Assembly (NCBI GenBank): GCA_050180015.1 | Contig: JBFXEO010000194.1 | Span: 1-5,611 of the forward strand | Direction of reading: 5' to 3' | Source of the DNA: JBFXEO01 sp050180015 | GTDB lineage: Bacteria > Bacteroidota > Bacteroidia > Bacteroidales > Tenuifilaceae | Length of the DNA stretch: 5,611 nucleotides | In this document: positions 1 through 5,611 of the stretch, piece by piece | Numbering within the stretch: position 1 is the first letter of the stretch | Layout of the letters: every line of letters begins with the position of its first letter | Program-made: the position numbers and the translations under genes | Notes under the pieces: generated by a model | What the model was told of the DNA's origin: nothing | The model's input: the letters and a program-made list of their open reading frames with translations, nothing else | Databases searched by the model: none

Positions 1-135
1 ATCCGCCAATTTGCCAAACGACAGATGACTTGGTTCCGGGGTATGGAACGCCGGGGATTTACAATCAACTGGATAAACGGAGATATGCCGTTGACAGACA
101 AAGTGAATCTTATTCTCCAAAAATTAAGCGAATAG
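1..135 (+). CDS. miaA: tRNA dimethylallyltransferase MiaA, C-terminal fragment (5' end outside window)
   Basis: The first frame is open from base 1 and ends at TAG (133-135), giving 44 residues. It begins IRQFAKRQMTWFRGMERRG and ends in a charged helix, NLILQKLSE. The string (Q/R)xxAKRQMTWFRG is the conserved C-terminal motif of MiaA, the enzyme that transfers a dimethylallyl group from DMAPP to N6 of A37 in tRNAs reading UNN codons. The GMERRG form, as opposed to the RxxxEIxWF tail of proteobacterial MiaA, is to my knowledge common in Bacteroidetes, which often carry two miaA paralogues. Only about one-seventh of a roughly 300-aa protein is visible, so the P-loop and the rest of the catalytic core cannot be checked. 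It converges on the peptidase gene, with 53 nt between the two stop codons. Identification rests on the motif alone, but the motif is distinctive. Confidence 0.85.
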   Translation: MRQFAKRQMTWFRGMERRGFTINWINGDMPLTDKVNLILQKLSE

Positions 136-147
136 ATATTCTTTATA

Positions 148-179
148 AACCCTGTCAGGCTTTAAAGCCTGACAGGGTT
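148..179. terminator. Perfect 32-bp palindrome between convergent genes, probable bidirectional terminator
   Basis: Bases 148-163 (AACCCTGTCAGGCTTT) are exactly complementary to 164-179, giving 16-bp arms with no mismatch. In RNA the central TTTAAA would supply the loop, over a stem of about 13 bp that includes the GC-rich run CCCTGTCAGGC. It starts 12 nt after the miaA stop and lies 9 nt past the peptidase stop, so it is placed to end transcripts from both sides. Neither side has a proper U tract: rightward it is followed by ATACATC, leftward by TATAAAGAAT. It is therefore not a textbook intrinsic terminator and may act mainly as a 3'-end stabiliser. Similar CCTGTCAGG...CCTGACAGG palindromes recur in Bacteroidetes intergenic DNA in my recollection, so it could also be one copy of a dispersed repeat. 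Confidence 0.7.
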
Positions 180-188
180 ATACATCAA

Positions 189-2300
189 TTACTTCAGCCA
201 CTTATCGAGCCAACCGAAGAACTCGCGCTGCCAAACCACCGCGTTTTGAGGTTTACTTACAAAGTGTGTTTCCTCGGGGAAGAATAAAAGTTTACTTGGA
301 ATTCCCCTAACCTGCGCAGCAGTGAATGCCTCAAGGCTTTGTGTGTATGGAATTCTATAATCATGCTCGCCAACAACAATCATAATTGGAGTATCCCAAT
401 TTTGAACGAATTTATGGGGTGAGTTTGCATAGCTACGCTGCGCAGTGACATTGTTCTTATCCCAGTAAGACCCACCCAAATCAAATGTTGGGAAGAAAAG
501 CTCCTCGGTTTCGCCGTAGAACGATTCCAAGTTGAACATCCCGCAATGGGCAATAAACGCCTTAAAGCGTTTTTGGTGATGTCCGGCAAGGTAGTAAACA
601 GAATATCCACCGTAACTGGCACCAACACAGCCCAATTTATCGGCATTTACATAAGGTTCCTTGGTTGCATCGTCGATAGCAGAGAGGTAATCCTTAATAT
701 TCTGCCCGCTGTAATCGCCCGAAATCTGACGGTTCCAATCCTGTCCAAACGATGGAACTCCATGCCTGTTTGGTGCAACAATAATGTAACCGTTGGCTGC
801 CATAATCTGGAAATTCCAGCGGTAACTCCAGAATTGACTAACGGTACTTTGTGGGCCACCTTGGCAGTAAAGTAACGTTGGATATTTCCGGGTTGAATCG
901 AAATTTGGAGGCAAAATCATCCAAACCAGCATCTCCTTACCATCGGTAGTTCTAACCCAACGTTCACGCACCTCGCCCATCCTAATGCTGTCGTAAATAT
1001 TCTTATTGATGAACGTTATTTGGGTTGCATCGCCAGTAGCCTCGTCAACCTTGAATAACTCTGGAGCCATGCTCATGCTCATGCGTTCAGCAACAAGAAC
1101 TCCATTGCTTTTTTGGCAAGTTACGTAATCGTGAATACCTTTTGTTAGCTGGGTTATTTGCTTTGAATCCACATCAATTCTATAAAGTTGAACAGTTCCT
1201 TTAACGCCGCTAACGAAATAAATTGTCTTACTATCGTCGTTCCAAGCGTATAATTCCACATTCTGATCAAAATCCTGTGTCATCGCAATTTTTGCATTGC
1301 TATTTACATCGAGTAGGAAAAGCTGCTTTTGATCGGACTCATACATAGGGGTTTTCATGCTCCACCAGCTTATGTAATTTCCGTTTGGCGAGAATTTAGG
1401 GTAACGATCGTAACCCAAATTATCGGCGGTAATGTTAGTTGTTTGGCCTGTTTCTAAATTGTAAAGATAAATATCGGAGTTGGTGCTAAGCGCATAATCT
1501 TTCCCGTATAGTTTTTTGGAGCAGTAAACCAACTTTTTGCCATCGGGACTCCATTGTACTTCGGCCATATCGAAATCGGTGGCCATAGGGGTGTCCCATC
1601 TTTCATCATTATTAATATCCCTGGCGTTGGCAATAGCATTATTTACAAAATCGGCTACAAATAAATGGCTATACTTTCCATCCTCCCAGTAATTCCAATG
1701 GCGGAACATCAAGTTATCAATTGCTCTAACTTTAGCTTTTGCCATATCGGGATAAATATCCTCCGATTGTTTCTCAACCTTAACATCTATGGCATAAACC
1801 AGCTTAGACCCGTCGGGCGAAACGTTAAATCCACTTATATCTCCGTCAATGTTACTCACCTGCTTCATATCTGTTCCATCAGGGTTGATTGCCCATATTT
1901 GAGATGAGCCACCACGTGTTGACAGGAAATACAACGTTTTGCCATTAAGGCTCCACTGTGGAGCCGATTCCGAGCCGGTTTCGTTAGTCAATTTCACAGG
2001 ATCGCCACCATCTGTAGCAACAACATACAAATTGGTTACGCCTTTATTTTCCTGCAAGTTATAGTAGGTAACCGTGTAGGCCAGCTGCTTACCATCGGGT
2101 GAAAGTACAGGATCGCCAACACGACCAAATTTCCACATTATCTCGGGTGTGAGCATCCCATTGGCCTTCTCTGTCTCGGTAAGCGAAACATTTATCTTAA
2201 GGGGCTCTGATTTAGGCGATTTTTCTGTATTGTTGCAAGCAACTCCAGAAACTAGTAATGCCATAAGAACTAGATTAATTGGGTTTAATATTTTTTTCAT
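189..2300 (-). CDS. dpp5: Secreted S9 family dipeptidyl peptidase, DPP5-like, probable lipoprotein
   Basis: This 703-aa serine peptidase should remove dipeptides from the N-termini of oligopeptides in the periplasm. Residues 1-22 form a signal peptide (MKK, a hydrophobic stretch LVLMALLVSGVA, then Cys22). Cys22 fits a permissive lipobox, though Gly at -3 is atypical. A beta-propeller follows, with WD40/TolB-like blades of the SPDGKxLxY type near 65-80, 115-129, 159-171, 249-262, 302-314 and 352-365. The alpha/beta-hydrolase domain covers about 460-703. The nucleophile is Ser562 in GASYGG, the acid is probably Asp647 in GEHDYRIP, and the base is His679 in EETHF. The oxyanion-region motif reads QGGP rather than HGGP. 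As I recall it, the Porphyromonas gingivalis DPP5 triad is Ser542/Asp627/His659 in about 684 aa; all three residues here are shifted by exactly 20, which favours the DPP5 subgroup (hydrophobic or Ala at P1). ATG at 2300 is chosen because it gives the signal peptide; no Shine-Dalgarno is visible. Acylaminoacyl peptidase is the main alternative. Confidence 0.9.
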   Translation of the reverse strand: MKKILNPINLVLMALLVSGVACNNTEKSPKSEPLKINVSLTETEKANGMLTPEIMWKFGRVGDPVLSPDGKQLAYTVTYYNLQENKGVTNLYVVATDGGDPVKLTNETGSESAPQWSLNGKTLYFLSTRGGSSQIWAINPDGTDMKQVSNIDGDISGFNVSPDGSKLVYAIDVKVEKQSEDIYPDMAKAKVRAIDNLMFRHWNYWEDGKYSHLFVADFVNNAIANARDINNDERWDTPMATDFDMAEVQWSPDGKKLVYCSKKLYGKDYALSTNSDIYLYNLETGQTTNITADNLGYDRYPKFSPNGNYISWWSMKTPMYESDQKQLFLLDVNSNAKIAMTQDFDQNVELYAWNDDSKTIYFVSGVKGTVQLYRIDVDSKQITQLTKGIHDYVTCQKSNGVLVAERMSMSMAPELFKVDEATGDATQITFINKNIYDSIRMGEVRERWVRTTDGKEMLVWMILPPNFDSTRKYPTLLYCQGGPQSTVSQFWSYRWNFQIMAANGYIIVAPNRHGVPSFGQDWNRQISGDYSGQNIKDYLSAIDDATKEPYVNADKLGCVGASYGGYSVYYLAGHHQKRFKAFIAHCGMFNLESFYGETEELFFPTFDLGGSYWDKNNVTAQRSYANSPHKFVQNWDTPIMIVVGEHDYRIPYTQSLEAFTAAQVRGIPSKLLFFPEETHFVSKPQNAVVWQREFFGWLDKWLK

Positions 2301-2435
2301 CGGAGTAGGTTTAGATTATGACTCTGGGTTTCGACGTTAAAAATAAGAAAAAGTTTGAAGAGGCTGAGAGATTAAATGTGAATCGCGAGTTAAAAACAAA
2401 TTGGTGGGCAATGCAATTCTTAAAGAGGAAAAGAA

Positions 2436-2443
2436 TACCTTTG
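2436..2443 (+). promoter_or_regulatory. Putative Bacteroidetes-type promoter (-7 element TACCTTTG) for the glycosyltransferase genes
   Basis: TACCTTTG matches the Bacteroidetes sigma-ABfr -7 consensus TAnnTTTG at every fixed base. It would place the transcript start at about 2448-2450 and leave a leader of roughly 43 nt before the ATG at 2492. The -33 TTTG element is not convincing: no TTTG lies 17-23 nt upstream, and the nearest ATTG (2400-2403) is too far away. The 191-bp divergent spacer (2301-2491) must also hold the promoter of the leftward peptidase gene. On that strand I found only an imperfect TATTTTTA (2345 to 2338) with no partner element, so I do not call it. Nothing else in the spacer looks like a gene or RNA. 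Confidence 0.4.
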
Positions 2444-2491
2444 TTTGGCATTTGCAATATCCATTAAAGAATCATTTTTATCATAAGGACT

Positions 2492-3199
2492 ATGAACCAA
2501 ACACTATCCATCATTATTCCGGCTTACAACGAGGAAAAAACCATAACAAAAATTCTTGAACGAGTTATTGCGGTTGATATTGACAATATTGATAAAGAGC
2601 TAGTAATTGTTAACGATTGCTCGAAGGATAAAACCAAAGAAATTATTGAAAATTTTATTTCGAAAAACAACCAGCACAGCATAAAACTGTATAACCATAC
2701 AGTAAACCAAGGGAAAGGAGCGGCCCTGCATACTGGTATAAAAGAGGCCACCGGCGATTTTATTATCATTCAGGATGCCGACCTAGAGTACGACCCCCGT
2801 GAGTACAAGGACTTACTCAAACCCATTTTAGAAGACAATGCCGATGTTGTTTACGGCTCGCGGTTCATGGGCGGAAACCCTCACCGAATACTGTTTTTCT
2901 GGCATTCCATTGGAAACAAGTTTCTTACTTTTATTTCCAACATGTTCACCAACCTCAACCTAACCGACATGGAAACCTGCTACAAACTTTTCCGTGCAGA
3001 AACTATAAAGGGGTTAAAGCTAAAAGAAAAACGATTTGGCTTTGAACCCGAGGTAACTGCTAAAATATCAAGAGTTCCCAATGTGCGAATTTACGAGGTT
3101 GGCATATCGTACTACGGCAGGACATACGCCGAAGGCAAAAAGATAAACTGGAAGGATGGATTCCGGGCAATATGGTGTGTTTTAAAGTATAACCTTTAA
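2492..3199 (+). CDS. GT2 family glycosyltransferase, DPM1-like polyprenyl-phosphate hexosyltransferase
   Basis: This 235-aa GT-A-fold enzyme most resembles dolichyl/polyprenyl-phosphate mannosyl- or glucosyltransferases, which move a hexose from GDP-Man or UDP-Glc to a lipid phosphate at the cytoplasmic face of the inner membrane. Visible motifs, in order: nucleotide-binding start SIIIPAYNEE (6-15); NDCSKDKT (41-48); NQGKGAALHTGI (72-83); metal-binding DAD (95-97) in IIIQDADLEYDP; YGSRF (121-125); TDMETCYK (158-165); and FGFEPEV (182-188), probably the catalytic/acceptor region. The tail YYGRTYAEGKKINWKDG is typical of this subgroup. No membrane segment or GtrA domain is fused, so it is the short soluble type; 235 aa is a normal length for it. 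The ATG has AAGGA at 2485-2489, only 2 nt upstream, which is closer than usual; no later in-frame Met could replace it. It is the first gene of a rightward set, 29 bp before a membrane protein. Donor sugar and acceptor lipid are not determinable from the sequence. Confidence 0.9.
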   Translation: MNQTLSIIIPAYNEEKTITKILERVIAVDIDNIDKELVIVNDCSKDKTKEIIENFISKNNQHSIKLYNHTVNQGKGAALHTGIKEATGDFIIIQDADLEYDPREYKDLLKPILEDNADVVYGSRFMGGNPHRILFFWHSIGNKFLTFISNMFTNLNLTDMETCYKLFRAETIKGLKLKEKRFGFEPEVTAKISRVPNVRIYEVGISYYGRTYAEGKKINWKDGFRAIWCVLKYNL

Positions 3200-3228
3200 T
3201 ACTACAATTCAAAAGTCAGCAAAAGCCC

Positions 3229-4551
3229 ATGCTTCATCTCCGCCTCATAGAAAAAAAACATTGGAATTTCAAGCTGATTGTATTAGCGTTAATTGTCATT
3301 AACTCCATTTATTGGTTTCAATATTTACAAAAGAGAAACACTGAGATTATATGGAAACGGAACGTCTTTGGCGATGCAAGTGGATATTTTGTTTACCTGC
3401 CATCAGCATTTATATACCACTTCAACGCCAATGAATTCCGAAAAAAGTTTGAGACCAGGATAAATGAGAAAGGAGAAATGGAGGAGGTCGGGTGCGGCTT
3501 CAAAATTCAAAACAACAAGATAATAACTAAATATTTTTATGGTATTGCGTTACTTCAGGCTCCCGTTTATGCATTAATCCATCTGGGGTACAAGCTAGCA
3601 GGTATTGATGGCGATGGCTTTAACGGGTTGTACGAACAGGCTACCATCATTTCATCTATTATTTACTACATCCTATCGCTGCTACTGCTTTTTAAACTAC
3701 TAAAATCGAAAACAAACGGGGTTATAGCCCTAACATCCATTCTATTTACCGTATTTGGCACTAATGTGATTTACTATTTTGCCGGAAATCCAGGCTACGC
3801 CCATGCTTATTTGTTTTTCCTTTTTTCCGCATTTCTCTATTCGTCGAATCAATTTTCTAAAACAGAATCATTAAAAAGCTCTGTGCCTATATATGCCATC
3901 GCCGGATTAATTGCCGTAATAAGGCCCATTCATCTGATTTTTCTACTGGCATTCTTTGTTGAAAATAACTTCCGTAAGTGTATTAAACTACTGACCCCTA
4001 AACATCTACTCATAGGAGTGGTAGCTATTGTCGTGATTATTTTCCCCCAGCTGCTTTACTATAAGTATCTGTCGGGAAACTGGCTATACTATTCGTATGG
4101 TGATGAGACATTTACAAATATTTTAAACCCAAGTTTGATAAAATTCTACTTTTCAACCAACAATGGACTATTTGTTTATAACCCAATTTGGCTGATATTG
4201 CTATTCTCTGCATTTTTCCTACTATTCACAAAGTACAGGAGAGCTGCAATAATTTCAATTTCACTATTCCTTGTAAACTCATATTTATGCGCTTCGTGGC
4301 ATAATTGGAATTTCGGGTGCGGATATGGATCGAGAAACTTTGTTGAGTATGCTGCACTTTTCTCACTTATGTATGCTTATATTTTACAGGCTATACAATT
4401 GCGATGGAAAATATTTACTATAATTGCCTTGTCTTTTTTTCTCACAAGTATAAACTTTATTTTCATGTATAACTTTGATAAATGCTACTTTGGAAAAGGA
4501 GATTGGGACTGGAATTTTGTCAAGAAAGAATATTCATGCATAAAAAGATAA
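3229..4551 (+). CDS. Multi-pass membrane protein, probable GT-C-type glycosyltransferase
   Basis: This 440-aa protein has about 10-12 predicted membrane helices, roughly at 14-31, 102-120, 138-158, 163-184, 190-206, 219-245, 259-278, 313-334, 338-355, 371-391 and 393-413. The first long loop carries FGDASGYFVYLP (47-58). An Asp just after TM1 followed by GYxxYLP is the usual place and look of the catalytic/metal site in GT-C enzymes, which take sugar from a polyprenyl phosphate on the outer side of the inner membrane. Other likely conserved points are GNPGYAHAY (186-194), AVIRP (229-233) and WHNWNFGCGYGSRNF (357-371); the W..W.FG.G.G.R pattern is familiar to me from uncharacterised Bacteroidetes membrane proteins. 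It starts 29 bp after the GT2 gene with no terminator between, so co-transcription is likely. No Shine-Dalgarno precedes the ATG. The gene is AT-rich, about 35% GC in sampled blocks. The GT-C assignment is inferred from topology and loop motif; acceptor and sugar are unknown. Confidence 0.75.
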   Translation: MLHLRLIEKKHWNFKLIVLALIVINSIYWFQYLQKRNTEIIWKRNVFGDASGYFVYLPSAFIYHFNANEFRKKFETRINEKGEMEEVGCGFKIQNNKIITKYFYGIALLQAPVYALIHLGYKLAGIDGDGFNGLYEQATIISSIIYYILSLLLLFKLLKSKTNGVIALTSILFTVFGTNVIYYFAGNPGYAHAYLFFLFSAFLYSSNQFSKTESLKSSVPIYAIAGLIAVIRPIHLIFLLAFFVENNFRKCIKLLTPKHLLIGVVAIVVIIFPQLLYYKYLSGNWLYYSYGDETFTNILNPSLIKFYFSTNNGLFVYNPIWLILLFSAFFLLFTKYRRAAIISISLFLVNSYLCASWHNWNFGCGYGSRNFVEYAALFSLMYAYILQAIQLRWKIFTIIALSFFLTSINFIFMYNFDKCYFGKGDWDWNFVKKEYSCIKR

Positions 4552-4557
4552 TATATT

Positions 4558-4587
4558 ATCAACTTAATGTAACCCATCAAAGTTGAT
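4558..4587 (+). promoter_or_regulatory. Possible start-site hairpin upstream of the last gene
   Basis: ATCAACTT (4558-4565) is exactly complementary to AAGTTGAT (4580-4587), an 8-bp stem with a 14-nt loop that ends one base before the ATG at 4589. It fills most of the 37-nt gap between the two membrane-protein genes, a gap with no Shine-Dalgarno sequence. If it folds, it would sit in the ribosome-binding zone and could tune translation of the last gene relative to the one before it. There is no U tract for a terminator. The stem is AT-rich (2 GC pairs) and short, so chance is a real possibility. Confidence 0.25.
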
Positions 4588-4588
4588 T

Positions 4589-5611
4589 ATGAACCTATCT
4601 AATCTATTCAAGAATATCAGAGATTTTTTAACAGAAAGACGCCTGCTGTACTCGCTGCTCGCCGTCATCCTTATAGTCTTCATTGCCATCCTTGTCCTCT
4701 CGGAGGGCTACTCCGGGGGGGCCGACAGCCTAACGCACTACCGGTTTGCCCGATGGGCATTCAGCCACCCCGGGTTCCTCCTCGACCACTGGGCAAAGCC
4801 CGTATTTACCCTCCTGGCCGCACCCTTTGCCCAGCTGGGGTTCAAGGGAATTCAGCTTTTCAACGTTATTGTTGGCATTGCCGCCGGCTACGTTTCCTAC
4901 CTCGTTGCCAGGGAGCTGAAAATGAAAAGCCCGCTGCTGGCAATCGTTATCTGCTGCTTTACCCCCGTGTTCATGATCAACCTGTTTTCGGGCTTAACCG
5001 AAATCCTTTTCGCCTTTACCGCCATTTTAACATCGTACCTTTTAATCAAAGGAAAGTACTCGTGGGGAGCCATCGTGGTATCGTTCCTGCCATTAATTAG
5101 AACTGAAGGGGTCGTTCTACTCCCAATATACGCCCTATTCCTGATCAGCAGAAAGCGCTACCGCGAGATTGCCCTCATGCTAACGGGCCTTGCCGTTTAC
5201 AGCATAGCCGGCTTCATGTTCGGCAAGAGCATCCTCTGGCTGGCCGCGGAGATGCCCTATACCGGGGCCAGGAACATCTACGGCACGGGTAGCCTCCTCC
5301 AGTTCGTGAAGCGCAGCCCGGGCTTCTTCGGCATCCCCAACGAAATCTTCTTTCTCACCGGCCTGGTCGCGGGCCTGTCGCTGTACATCAGGCAAAAGAA
5401 GGAGTACTCCAAGGAGTTCCTGCTGGTCGTGATGCCCTTCCTGACCTACTTCGCGGCCCACTCGGTGTCCTGGTGGTCCGGCATTGGCAGCTCGCTGGGC
5501 TTAAGCCGGTACATGGCGGCGGTTGTCCCCTTCATGGCCGTGATGGCAACCCGGGGGTTAATCCTATTCTCGCTGATGTTCCAGATACTTTTCAAACGGG
5601 AGTGGATTAGG
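4589..5611 (+). CDS. Multi-pass membrane protein, probable GT-C glycosyltransferase, 3' end outside window
   Basis: From ATG at 4589 the frame stays open for 341 codons to the last base, with no stop, so the C-terminus is missing. The nearest upstream in-frame stop is TAA at 4565-4567. The product has a cytoplasmic start (MNLSNLFKNIRDFLTERR), TM1 at about 19-38, and then a loop with GGADSLTHYRFAR (43-55) and LDHWAKPVFTLL (65-76). An Asp after TM1 (Asp46) followed by a W.(G/A)KP segment is typical of GT-C mannosyl-/arabinosyltransferase-like enzymes (ArnT/PMT/DUF2029 type). Later marks are a LIRTEG motif (169-174), WW (295-296) and SRYMAAVVPF (306-315), resembling the RY..P.....L region of that superfamily. 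Further hydrophobic segments lie near 88-106, 115-133, 137-153, 160-186, 195-212, 253-267, 277-292 and 308-335. It shares no obvious sequence with the 440-aa protein before it. Most of the gene is far richer in G+C than its neighbours. Sugar and acceptor are unknown. Confidence 0.8.
   Translation, partial: MNLSNLFKNIRDFLTERRLLYSLLAVILIVFIAILVLSEGYSGGADSLTHYRFARWAFSHPGFLLDHWAKPVFTLLAAPFAQLGFKGIQLFNVIVGIAAGYVSYLVARELKMKSPLLAIVICCFTPVFMINLFSGLTEILFAFTAILTSYLLIKGKYSWGAIVVSFLPLIRTEGVVLLPIYALFLISRKRYREIALMLTGLAVYSIAGFMFGKSILWLAAEMPYTGARNIYGTGSLLQFVKRSPGFFGIPNEIFFLTGLVAGLSLYIRQKKEYSKEFLLVVMPFLTYFAAHSVSWWSGIGSSLGLSRYMAAVVPFMAVMATRGLILFSLMFQILFKREWIR

Noticed and set aside
30..287. 85-codon frame on + strand crossing the miaA end and the palindrome
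   Set aside because: It overlaps miaA in another frame, runs through the palindrome and into the peptidase gene on the opposite strand. The product has no recognisable motif.
854..865. QGGP in place of HGGP in the peptidase oxyanion region, considered as loss of function
   Set aside because: The full Ser/Asp/His triad is present with correct spacing, and the first residue of this motif varies in the S9 family. I see no sign of an inactive enzyme.
3186..3200. Promoter-like TATAACCTTTAAT at the GT2 stop codon
   Set aside because: The spacing is TA-N3-TTT rather than TAnnTTTG, the final G is missing, and no -33 element is visible. Co-transcription from upstream is simpler.
3251..3258. Run of eight A near the start of the 440-aa protein, considered as a phase-variation slippage tract
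   Set aside because: A run of eight A (GAA AAA AAA CAT) is expected by chance in an AT-rich gene that starts with Lys codons, and there is no sign of an alternative frame being used.
4753..5100. Open frame on + strand inside the last gene (115 codons)
   Set aside because: It is out of frame with the 341-codon membrane protein, which has coherent hydrophobic segments and GT-C-like motifs. The shorter frame gives a low-complexity Pro/Arg-rich peptide, a by-product of high GC.
5180..5461. Open frame on - strand inside the last gene (93 codons)
   Set aside because: It is antisense to the membrane-protein gene in its GC-rich part. Its Gly/Glu/Ala-rich product has no recognisable domain; it looks like a mirror of biased codons.

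Overview
The window looks like chromosomal DNA from a member of the Bacteroidota, probably the Bacteroidales/Marinilabiliales side. Four things point there. The best-recognised gene is a secreted S9 dipeptidyl peptidase whose length and triad spacing match the Porphyromonas-type DPP5. The tRNA-modification gene ends in a MiaA tail typical of the phylum. One intergenic region carries a perfect TAnnTTTG -7 promoter element. Most starts lack a good Shine-Dalgarno sequence. The assignment is an inference; no rRNA or other marker is present.

Layout. Bases 1-135 (+) are the last 44 codons of miaA. A perfect 32-bp palindrome at 148-179 lies between it and the convergent gene at 189-2300 (-), a complete 703-aa lipoprotein-like S9 prolyl oligopeptidase-family dipeptidyl peptidase (DPP5-like). 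A 191-bp divergent intergenic region follows (2301-2491). From 2492 a rightward gene set begins and runs off the window: a DPM1-like GT2 glycosyltransferase (2492-3199), a multi-pass GT-C-like membrane protein (3229-4551), and a second multi-pass GT-C-like membrane protein (4589 to the end, 341 codons, no stop). The last gene is open at its 3' end and is easily missed, because short spurious ORFs on both strands overlap it.

How the genes may work together. The left half is housekeeping plus nutrition: tRNA i6A37 modification, and peptide breakdown in the periplasm. The right half reads as a small glycan-assembly set. The GT2 enzyme would charge a polyprenyl phosphate with a hexose on the cytoplasmic side, and one or both GT-C-type membrane proteins would use lipid-linked sugars on the outer side of the inner membrane to modify a glycan, lipid or protein. 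The acceptor cannot be read from this window.

The most notable anomaly is a sharp rise in G+C at about 4640, just inside the last gene: from roughly one-third GC in the preceding gene to about 60-67% in several 60-base blocks. I found no CRISPR array, tRNA, rRNA, insertion sequence or defence system. I do not see a clearly new biological system here; the glycosyltransferase cluster and the composition break are what deserve a second look.
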